Origin: Halanaerobiales bacterium
GTDB taxonomy: Bacteria > Bacillota > Halanaerobiia > Halanaerobiales > DTU029
DNA: 64,000 nt
Assembly (NCBI GenBank): GCA_029981855.1
Contig: JARRCS010000003.1
Coordinates: forward strand, 86,962-150,961
Direction: 5' to 3'
Shown here: piece by piece, positions 42,011 to 48,803 of the stretch
Layout: each line of letters starts with the position of its first letter
Numbering within the stretch: the stretch's first letter is position 1
Made by a program: the position numbers and the translations under genes
Notes under the pieces: model-generated
Database searches by the model: none
What the model saw: the letters and a program-made list of their open reading frames with translations, nothing else
What the model was told of the DNA's origin: nothing

Positions 42011-43418
42011 TCCTGTTACAAAGGATATTATCGATGAACTTAGAGAGATTGTAGGAGTTAAAAATGTAATTACTGACCGGGAAAAACTTGAGGCCTATTC
42101 TCATGATGAGACACCTGCCGAGCAGTATGCCCATATGCCGGAGGTTGTAGTTACCCCCGGGAGCGCTGAGGAGATATCCAGGATAGTTAAATTAGCCAAC
42201 CGGGAATTGATTCCACTAACTCCCCGCGGTGCCGGTAGCGGCCTCTCCGGGGGGGCAATTCCTCAGTACGGTGGTATTGTTATCTCGGTAGAGAAGATGA
42301 ATAAGGTTATAGAGATCGATTATGATAATATGATGATGGTTCTGGAGCCCGGCATTGTTACCAATAGTGTTAATGAGATGATTAAGGATAAGGGACTATT
42401 CTTTGCTGGTTATCCTATGAGTGTTGAGACTTGTTATCTTGGCGGAAATATTGCCGAGAACGCCGGTGGCGGAAAGGCGGTTAAATACGGGGTTACCGGA
42501 CGTTACATTATGGGCCTGGAGCTGGTTACACCGACCGGAGAGATTGTGGAGCTCGGTGGGAAAAGGGTTAAGGATGTAACCGGTTATGACTTAAAACAGC
42601 TAATTATCGGTTCTGAGGGGACCCTGGGAATAGTGACCAAAGCAATAATCAAACTTTTACCCTTACCGACAGATAAGGTTGATCTTCTGGTCCTCTTTAA
42701 GGATGTCCGCTCGGCAATTGCTATGGTTCCAAAGATAATGACCGGTGGCCGGATTATCCCTACCGGGATTGAGTTTATGGATAAACTTTCGGTAAAGACC
42801 TCTTGTGAATATCTAAATGAACATCTCCCCTACCAGGAGGCCGGGGCTATGCTTCTGATAGAGGTGGATGGTAATAGGGCTGAACAGGTTGAGGCCGATG
42901 CCGAAACTATCGGTGAGTTGTGCCTGGAGAACGGTGCCATCGAGGTCTATGTTGCTGATAATTACACTACCCAGGAGAGGGTCTGGAGTGTGCGCCGGAA
43001 TATTGCAGAGGCCTTTAAGGTATATAGCCCGCATCAGAGCCTGGAGGATATCGTGGTTCCTATCGCCTCAATTCCTGATCTAATACCGGAACTGGAAAGA
43101 ATTTCAAAAAAATATGAGATCCAGGTACCCTGTTACGGCCATGCCGGTGATGGCAATCTTCATGCCACCCTGGTCAAGAATCCCCAACACACTATGGAGG
43201 AATGGTATGAGATTGAGGAAAAAGCCCTGCGGGAAATCTATACAGTAACAAAGAATCTAGGTGGTACCATCAGTGGTGAGCACGGCATCGGTTCCAAACG
43301 CAAGTCCTTTATGGAGCTAGTGGCCGATCCAGTTGAACTGGAACTGATGAGAAAGATAAAAAAGGCCTTTGATCCAAATAATATCATGAATCCGGGTAAG
43401 ATCTTTGACTTTGATTAG
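42000..43418 (+). CDS. lctD: FAD-linked lactate dehydrogenase LctD (GlcD-type)
   Basis: 472 residues from the ATG at 42000, preceded by GCAGAGGAGG; the frame is open from TTG at 41991. It has a PCMH FAD-binding domain (EVVVTPGSAEEISRIVKLAN, LTPRGAGSGLSGGAIP, GGNIAENAGGGKAVKYGVTGRYIMG) and a C-terminal catalytic domain with CYGHAGDGNLHATLV and GGTISGEHGIGSKRK. The family oxidises 2-hydroxy acids such as lactate or glycolate. With the EtfBA subunits it should form the electron-confurcating lactate dehydrogenase complex known from Acetobacterium. It overlaps etfA by 11 bp, so translation is coupled. Confidence 0.9.
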   Translation: MKYNPVTKDIIDELREIVGVKNVITDREKLEAYSHDETPAEQYAHMPEVVVTPGSAEEISRIVKLANRELIPLTPRGAGSGLSGGAIPQYGGIVISVEKMNKVIEIDYDNMMMVLEPGIVTNSVNEMIKDKGLFFAGYPMSVETCYLGGNIAENAGGGKAVKYGVTGRYIMGLELVTPTGEIVELGGKRVKDVTGYDLKQLIIGSEGTLGIVTKAIIKLLPLPTDKVDLLVLFKDVRSAIAMVPKIMTGGRIIPTGIEFMDKLSVKTSCEYLNEHLPYQEAGAMLLIEVDGNRAEQVEADAETIGELCLENGAIEVYVADNYTTQERVWSVRRNIAEAFKVYSPHQSLEDIVVPIASIPDLIPELERISKKYEIQVPCYGHAGDGNLHATLVKNPQHTMEEWYEIEEKALREIYTVTKNLGGTISGEHGIGSKRKSFMELVADPVELELMRKIKKAFDPNNIMNPGKIFDFD

Positions 43419-43506
43419 TTTACGGAATAAGATAAGATTTAGATATCTTAAAGTTTTATATTCCTGGTTTAAAGGAGTCTTAAGCTTAAAGGAGCTGTTT
43501 TTTCAG

Positions 43507-43731
43507 ATGGCTGAGATAAAATTACCATACGGTCAGAAGGAGTTATTACTAAGAATACCCGATGATAGACTGGAGGCTGTCCTTGTTCCCGGGATTCATC
43601 AATACCAGGTGGAAAACTCCCAGGAGGAGATTATCAGGCGCGCTCTAGAAAATCCCATCGGCACCCCCAGGTTAAAGGAAATGGTTAGGGACAGGGAGAA
43701 GGTGGAAGAGATCAACAAATTTGTCTTGTAA
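43507..43731 (+). pseudogene. Truncated LarA (lactate racemase) remnant
   Basis: From the ATG at 43507 the 74-residue product begins MAEIKLPYGQKELLLRIPDD, and then matches the first 60-70 residues of LarA-type racemases (compare VEIPYGKEKEKIQLP in the intact gene at 34482, and NPIGTPRLKEMV with EPVGCPPLKELI). It ends at a stop after EINKFVL, before any cofactor or catalytic residue. No continuation is visible downstream, only a terminator. In the Acetobacterium lct operon a LarA-type gene (lctF) follows lctD and lctE, so this looks like a decayed lctF. Function is unlikely. Confidence 0.78.
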
Positions 43732-43763
43732 AATATTATGGCGAAACCAATTTGTTTTTATTG

Positions 43764-43795
43764 AAAAAACCAGGACTAAGTAGTCCTGGTTTTTT
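43764..43795 (+). terminator. Terminator of the lct-type operon
   Basis: AAAAAACCAGGACT-aagt-AGTCCTGGTTTTTT is a perfect 14-bp stem with a built-in T run. It follows the LarA remnant by 32 bases. Confidence 0.92.
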
Positions 43796-43798
43796 CCC

Positions 43799-43995
43799 TT
43801 GAACTTTCCTCTAATTTAATTGTATAATATAAGTAGATACTATAGAAAATTCCTTTATGAATTCATCTCTCCAACATCTATTTGCAGCTTAGCCTAACGA
43901 TAGAGAGGCATTAATTTAATAATAGTCATAAAATTCCCTCTAATTTTCCCTTACCGATTGTTCTTAAAGTAACTTCAGAAAACAGATCATTAAAA
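43799..43995 (+). other. Intergenic stretch with an orphan promoter-like element
   Basis: TTGAAC (43799-43804) and TATAAT (43823-43828) with an 18-bp spacer resemble a plus-strand promoter, yet the only genes ahead on that strand begin 1.2 kb later and the minus-strand AEC gene ends here. A very short ORF (ATG at 43858, 11 codons) follows. It may be chance or an antisense transcript. Confidence 0.3.
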
Positions 43996-44925
43996 TCAGA
44001 TGATATTAATTATCCAGATAAAGAGGGGGATAGTGACCAGTGATAATAAGGTGGTAAAGAAGACCCCCTCTGAAGCAAAGTTATAATCACCATCATACCT
44101 CTCGGCAAAGATTACCCCATTGGCCGCTGAGGGCATTGCCAGGAGCATAATACTGATGTTACTAATGATGGTTGGCAAATTAAACTGGCGGATAATCAAT
44201 AAACCGGCCAGGGGTAAGATGATTAACTTCAGGAAAGCCAGCAGATATAGATACCTATCCTTAAAGATGGTTGCAAACTTTACATTGGTCAGTGAACTTC
44301 CAATAATAAGCATTGAGAGGGGAAAGGTCATCTCTCCCAGACTCTCCAGGGCACCGTTTATAATGCCGGGTATTTTTAATCCGGTGATAAAAAAGATAAA
44401 ACCGATGATGATGGCAATTATACCGTTATTTAAAAACTTCTTTAACTTAATCTGACCGGTTCCCTGATCTGTGGTAAAAATATAAATTCCGTAAGTAAAT
44501 ATTAATATGTTAAAAAAGATATTATAGAAGATTGCATAGAAGATACCATACTGAGGATAGATTGCCCCGATAACGGGATAACCCATATATCCCACATTAC
44601 CGAAGACGAGTAAATAGTTAAAAACGGTCTTCTTTTTCCGCGGAAGGTTAAACCCCTTAAGAAAAATATTTGTGAATATAATTACTATAAGGTAAGAAAT
44701 AATTGAGATCAGGGCAATAGTTTTAACATTGTTTATTATTTCGGTTTTAAGTTCAATGGCCGCTATCGAGGAGATAATTAAGGCCGGCAGGGTTAGATCG
44801 ATCAATATATTGGAGAGTCCCTTATTAATCTCTTCATTTATTAATCCTTTTTTGCGAATAATGTAGCCGATAAAGATAATCAGAAAGAGGACCAGAATCT
44901 GGTTTATAACTATGTTGAAATGCAT
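43996..44925 (-). CDS. AEC-family (auxin efflux carrier-like) transporter
   Basis: A 309-residue membrane protein with about ten helices in two inverted halves. It has the AEC hallmarks: FLIIFIGYIIRKKGLI at the N-terminus, an ILIDLTLPALIISSI helix, LLVFGNVGYMGYPVIGAIYP, and a late LAMPSAANGVIFAERYDGD. Bacterial AEC proteins carry malonate, malate, lactate or similar acids, which suits the neighbouring lactate-oxidation operon, but the gene is on the opposite strand and its own unit. Confidence 0.87.
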   Translation of the reverse strand: MHFNIVINQILVLFLIIFIGYIIRKKGLINEEINKGLSNILIDLTLPALIISSIAAIELKTEIINNVKTIALISIISYLIVIIFTNIFLKGFNLPRKKKTVFNYLLVFGNVGYMGYPVIGAIYPQYGIFYAIFYNIFFNILIFTYGIYIFTTDQGTGQIKLKKFLNNGIIAIIIGFIFFITGLKIPGIINGALESLGEMTFPLSMLIIGSSLTNVKFATIFKDRYLYLLAFLKLIILPLAGLLIIRQFNLPTIISNISIMLLAMPSAANGVIFAERYDGDYNFASEGVFFTTLLSLVTIPLFIWIINII

Positions 44926-45039
44926 TTGTTAATGACTTCCTTCCTAAATTTAGGCGAATCAAAAAAGAAAATTCCTATAGTGTTATACTATTTTATCATG
45001 TAATTCATTGGCTGTCAAAAGGATAGGGCTAATATCATT

Positions 45040-47709
45040 TTGATCCATGATAAGTATAGATTATCATCTAATATGAAAGGGGTGAAGGGGATTATTAAAT
45101 TAATTGAGACCATTAAAGACCGTTGTCATGAATGCTATGCCTGTGTAAGAAACTGCCCCGCCAAGGCGGTTAGGGTCAAGGATGGTCAGGCTGAGGTAAT
45201 CAGTGAACGTTGTATTCATTGCGGTAACTGTGTCCGTGTCTGTGCCCAGGGGGCAAAAAGGGTTAAGGATTATTTAGAAGAGACAAAAGAGATTCTCAAT
45301 AGTGGTCAAAGGGCTGTTGCCGGTCTTGCACCCAGTTTTCCTTCCTTTGACTCGCAGTTAAACCTTGAGGCCTGGCTTTCGTATTTAAAATATCTGGGAT
45401 TTGATAAGGTCTATGAGGTTGCCTGGGGTGCCCAGATTATGGTTGAAGAATATAAAAGATTATTAGAGGAAAGCCGTGATTTAGTCATCAGTACTGCCTG
45501 TCCGGTTATTGTTAACCTGATAAAAAAGTATTACCCGGAGCTGGTGGGAAACCTTGCTCCCATCGTATCACCTATGATGGCCTTGACCCGCTATATTAAG
45601 AAGGTTGAGAACCCCGGTACAAAGATTGTTCTAATCGGTCCCTGCCTGGCTAAAAAGGGTGAGTTTGAGGGTGTTGATAATACGGTTGTTTTAACCTTCA
45701 GTGAAATTATTACTCTCGGCAAGGAAATGAACAAAGGGACTGAGGAAGTAATTACAAATCCGCAAGTTAAAGCTGATTATCTTCCCGGTAAGGAGCCTGA
45801 AGATTCAGCCAGGCGCTTACCCCTGACAGGGGGATTGATACGGGCTGTTACCGATAAATGTGATTATCCTGATGGTTACCTGAAGGTCGAAGGAAGTGAA
45901 AGGGTTTTTGAGCTCCTAAATAGTATTATAAAAGGGGAGATTAAACCGAGATTTGTTGATATTCTCTTTTGTGAAGGCTGTATCAATGGAGTAGACCTGA
46001 TTCATGAAAACTATTTCAAGAAAGAAAATGCAGTCAATAATTTTGTCAATAAGAAGGAATACGGTACTTCCAGTCAGGTAGTCTATTCTCAGGAGATAGC
46101 TCGCAAACTAGATTTATCAACTGCTTTTACCGTGGATTCACAGGAACTTCCCCAGCCAGCAGAGGAAGAGATTTGGGAGATACTAAATCTTACCGGGAAA
46201 TATAAAGAAGAGGATCTCTTAAACTGCGGTGCTTGCGGCTATAATTCCTGCAGGGAAAAGGCAATAGCGGTTTATCAGGGGCTGGCAGAGGTAGAGATGT
46301 GTTTGCCCTATCTCTTAAGCGAGAAACGTTCTGAGATAAAGAAGGTTCAGCAGTTAAACAGAGAGCTGGATACCCTGATAAACTCTTCCTACGACGGGCT
46401 AGTAATGGTAAGCGGTGAGGGCAGGATTGAGAAAGCAAATCAGGCCTACCTAAATCTGCTAGGTCTTTCTCAGGAAGATTTAATCGGCAAAAAGGCCCTG
46501 GAACTGGAAAAGGAAAGGATTATCTATCCCTCAATAGCAAACCTCTGTTTACACGAGAAAAGGGAGATAACCCTGATTCAGAATACCAGAAATGGCCAGA
46601 GGTTACTGACAACAGCCAGGCCCCTGCTGGATGAAAAAAATAATATACTGAGGATTGTGGTTAATGCCAGGAACCTGACAAAGTTAAATGAATTAAATGG
46701 GGCTTTTAAAGAAGGTGAAAAACTGAGGCAATACCTTGAAAAGAGTCCGGAGATCGATAGTGGTGAAGGCCCGGGCCATATTATCAGCAATTCCGATACC
46801 ATGAAGAATATCCTTAAGCTGGCTCAGAGGGTCGGAGATACTGATTCAAGTGTTCTGATTATGGGAGAATCGGGAGTAGGTAAGGAGGTAATCGCCCGCT
46901 ATATCCACGAGCAGAGCCCGGACAGGGAATCATTAGTCAAGATTAACTGTGCGGCAATTCCGGAGAGTTTGCTGGAATCAGAACTTTTCGGCTACGAAAC
47001 CGGTGCCTTTAGCGGGGCCAAAAGGGAAGGAAAACCGGGTTTGATCGAAAAGGCGGACGGCGGTACCCTCTTCCTCGATGAGATCGGTGAGATGCCTTTA
47101 AATATGCAGGCTAAATTATTACAGGTGCTGCAGGAACATCGGGTTACCAGGATAGGTGGGGTTGAACCGATTGAGGTCGATTTCCGTTTGATCTGCGCAA
47201 CTAACAGGGATTTAAAGGAGATGGTTGCTAATAAGGATTTCAGGGAGGACCTCTACTACCGCTTAAATGTGGTACCAATATATATCCCTCCCTTACGGGA
47301 AAGGCCCGAGGATATCCTGCCGCTGGTAAATTACTTTTTAAGCCAGCTGAATAAAAAATATGATAAAAATGTTAGTTTAGGCCAGGAAGCCAAAAGAATT
47401 TTAATTGAGTATAGCTGGCCTGGGAATGTACGTGAACTCTCTAACTTACTGGAGAGGGTTATAATAACCACTGAGGAGGAGGTAATTGAAAGGGAGCACC
47501 TGGAGAAATTTTTTGAATTTGAAGAAGAGGAGGGTAAAAAGGAGATAATTATTAATAATATTTTACCCCTTCAGGAGGCTATCAGCCAGGTGGAAAAGAA
47601 GTTACTGTTGATGGCCAGGGAAAGTGGCAAGACCACCTATGATATGGCTGAACTCCTGGGAGTTAACCAGTCTACCATCGTTAGGAAGCTAAAAAAGTAC
47701 TTCGGCTAA
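45040..47709 (+). CDS. Sigma-54 activator with hydrogenase-like Fe-S sensor and PAS domain
   Basis: An 889-residue regulator. Residues 25-70 hold two [4Fe-4S] motifs (Cys29/32/35/39 and Cys58/61/64/68). Residues about 90-375 resemble the iron-only hydrogenase H-cluster domain but with altered motifs: STACPV (Cys154), GPCLAKKGE (Cys202), and FCEGCING (Cys311, Cys314; CxxC instead of CxxxC). A CGACGYNSC...C motif (Cys396/399/404/421) likely holds another cluster. A PAS domain (about 435-560) precedes the AAA+ domain (Walker A GESGVGKE near 609, GAFSGA near 655) and a Fis-type helix-turn-helix (YDMAELLGVNQSTIVRKLKKYFG). It is inferred to sense H2 or redox state and to activate both hyd operons. 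The start is TTG at 45040 (AGGATAGGG upstream) or ATG at 45073. Confidence 0.92.
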   Translation: MIHDKYRLSSNMKGVKGIIKLIETIKDRCHECYACVRNCPAKAVRVKDGQAEVISERCIHCGNCVRVCAQGAKRVKDYLEETKEILNSGQRAVAGLAPSFPSFDSQLNLEAWLSYLKYLGFDKVYEVAWGAQIMVEEYKRLLEESRDLVISTACPVIVNLIKKYYPELVGNLAPIVSPMMALTRYIKKVENPGTKIVLIGPCLAKKGEFEGVDNTVVLTFSEIITLGKEMNKGTEEVITNPQVKADYLPGKEPEDSARRLPLTGGLIRAVTDKCDYPDGYLKVEGSERVFELLNSIIKGEIKPRFVDILFCEGCINGVDLIHENYFKKENAVNNFVNKKEYGTSSQVVYSQEIARKLDLSTAFTVDSQELPQPAEEEIWEILNLTGKYKEEDLLNCGACGYNSCREKAIAVYQGLAEVEMCLPYLLSEKRSEIKKVQQLNRELDTLINSSYDGLVMVSGEGRIEKANQAYLNLLGLSQEDLIGKKALELEKERIIYPSIANLCLHEKREITLIQNTRNGQRLLTTARPLLDEKNNILRIVVNARNLTKLNELNGAFKEGEKLRQYLEKSPEIDSGEGPGHIISNSDTMKNILKLAQRVGDTDSSVLIMGESGVGKEVIARYIHEQSPDRESLVKINCAAIPESLLESELFGYETGAFSGAKREGKPGLIEKADGGTLFLDEIGEMPLNMQAKLLQVLQEHRVTRIGGVEPIEVDFRLICATNRDLKEMVANKDFREDLYYRLNVVPIYIPPLRERPEDILPLVNYFLSQLNKKYDKNVSLGQEAKRILIEYSWPGNVRELSNLLERVIITTEEEVIEREHLEKFFEFEEEEGKKEIIINNILPLQEAISQVEKKLLLMARESGKTTYDMAELLGVNQSTIVRKLKKYFG

Positions 47710-47832
47710 TGCAATACTGCATCATTTAATGCAATACTGCATTAATTCGTACTTGAGGACACATACTGCAATCTAGCGATTATTTGGCAATAAATAGTTA
47801 AATAACTATATAATTTAATGCAAAAATGCATT
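47708..47832. promoter_or_regulatory. Enhancer array of 16-bp dyads upstream of hyd operon 1
   Basis: AATGCAATACTGCATC (47708-47723, overlapping the regulator's stop), AATGCAATACTGCATT (47728-47743) and AATGCAAAAATGCATT (47817-47832) share AATGCA-N4-TGCATT; ATACTGCAATC near 47763 is a partial copy. The first two start 20 bp apart. They lie 235-360 bp upstream of the sigma-54 promoter at 48068, as expected for activator binding sites. The same motif recurs before hyd operon 2. Confidence 0.8.
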
Positions 47833-47840
47833 ATAGACAA

Positions 47841-47867
47841 AGATTCCCTTTGGGGAGTCTTTTTTTT
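47841..47867 (+). terminator. Terminator of the hydrogenase regulator gene
   Basis: AGATTCCC-tttg-GGGAGTCT (one T-G pair) followed by eight T's. It lies 132 bases after the regulator stop, beyond the enhancer array, so the dyads are transcribed in the 3' untranslated region. Confidence 0.88.
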
Positions 47868-47938
47868 GCCTCCAAAAAGACTAAATAACCTTTAATCTTT
47901 AAGTAAAAATATTAGTAAAGTATTTTTAATATATTAAA

Positions 47939-47971
47939 ACCAGGTAAAAACCAGGTAAAAACCAGGTAGGA
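47939..47971 (+). repeat. Three tandem 11-bp repeats
   Basis: ACCAGGTAAAA occurs at 47939-47949 and 47950-47960, and a third copy ending in GG instead of AA at 47961-47971. The 11-bp period puts each unit on the same helix face. It lies between the enhancer array and the sigma-54 promoter, so a bending or second-regulator site is possible. No counterpart occurs before hyd operon 2. Confidence 0.75.
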
Positions 47972-48067
47972 ACTAACGCTGTTATGCCAGTATTCTTTCC
48001 CTCTCTAAAAATTCACTTCTTTAAAATTATTTAATCATTAGTTCAATTTTTTTTTGAAAATGGATTG

Positions 48068-48084
48068 TTGGCATATTTATTGCA
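48068..48084 (+). promoter_or_regulatory. Sigma-54 promoter of hyd operon 1
   Basis: TTGGCATATTTATTGCA matches the consensus TTGGCA-N6-TTGCA very well, with GG at 48070-48071 and GC at 48082-48083 exactly 10 bases apart. It lies 124 bp before hydC1 and downstream of the dyad array. Confidence 0.9.
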
Positions 48085-48106
48085 AGAAAATTTTTGCTGA
48101 AAGCAT

Positions 48107-48124
48107 TTGTGAAAGATATTTCAA
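48107..48124. promoter_or_regulatory. Rex-like operator 1, hyd operon 1
   Basis: TTGTGAAAGATATTTCAA keeps TTGTGAA on the left and an imperfect right arm. It begins 24 bases after the sigma-54 GC, near +12 of the transcript. Operon 2 has TTGTGAAAATATTTTCAA 25 bases after its GC. Confidence 0.65.
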
Positions 48125-48158
48125 ACAGGGGAGGTGGCAGATATTTTTTTGAGGTAGC

Positions 48159-48182
48159 TTGAGAAAATGTTCACGTTCACAA
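48159..48182. promoter_or_regulatory. Rex-like operator 2, hyd operon 1
   Basis: TTGAGAAAATGTTCACGT (48159-48176) matches TTGTGAA-N4-TTCACAA at 11 of 14 defined positions, and a further perfect half-site TTCACAA overlaps at 48176-48182. It lies just ahead of the ribosome site of hydC1 and 52 bp from the first operator. Confidence 0.65.
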
Positions 48183-48207
48183 ACTAAATTTAAGGAGGGG
48201 ATATATT

Positions 48208-48801
48208 ATGTCAGCTTTAGAAGAAAGGGAACTACAGGATTATTATGAAGTGGAGTGGGATGACATTAATTCAGAACTGAAGGCGGTTCTGGTAGAAAAA
48301 AAGGGCAAAGAGGAATCTGAAATTGACAGAATTCATGAGGAGTTTGCCAGGATTATTGCTGAAAACCGGGGGAAACCGGAGGCTTTAATTGAGGTGCTGC
48401 ATCAGGTTCAGGAATTGATTGGTTTTATCCCCAAGGCGGTTCAAAAGGAGATTGCCAAAGGGCTGGGGGTTTCGCCCGGAGAGGTTGCCAGTGTTATTTC
48501 CTTTTATGCCCATTTCTCTGAAAAACCCAAGGGAAAGTATAAAATTGCCCTCTGTAAGGGTACGGCCTGTTATGTCAAGGGCTCTGCTGAGATAATTAAA
48601 AAAATTGAGGAAAAATACGGGATTAAATCAGGTGAATCCACCGATGATGGCATGTTCTCCCTGGAGGTTGTCAGGTGTCTCGGAGCCTGCGGGCTTGCGC
48701 CGGTTATGACTGTAAACGGCAAGGCACACGGACTTTTAAACCCGGAAAAGGCTATAAATATTCTGGAAAAATACAGGAAAGGTGAAATTAAGGAGGGATA
48801 A
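48208..48801 (+). CDS. hydC: NuoE-like subunit HydC1 of [FeFe]-hydrogenase
   Basis: A 197-residue protein. The C-terminal 150 residues are the thioredoxin-like [2Fe-2S] NuoE/HydC fold with Cys116-x4-Cys121 (CKGTACYVKG) and Cys157-x3-Cys161 (RCLGACGLAP). An acidic N-terminal extension of about 45 residues, absent from HydC2, precedes it. It relays electrons between the HydB flavin site and HydA. AAGGAGGGG precedes the ATG, and hydB1 starts 2 bases after the stop. Confidence 0.92.
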   Translation: MSALEERELQDYYEVEWDDINSELKAVLVEKKGKEESEIDRIHEEFARIIAENRGKPEALIEVLHQVQELIGFIPKAVQKEIAKGLGVSPGEVASVISFYAHFSEKPKGKYKIALCKGTACYVKGSAEIIKKIEEKYGIKSGESTDDGMFSLEVVRCLGACGLAPVMTVNGKAHGLLNPEKAINILEKYRKGEIKEG

Positions 48802-48803
48802 GG

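Noticed and set aside
43405..43506. N-terminal extension of the LarA remnant
   Set aside because: The residues do not resemble LarA and overlap the end of lctD; homology begins at the ATG at 43507.
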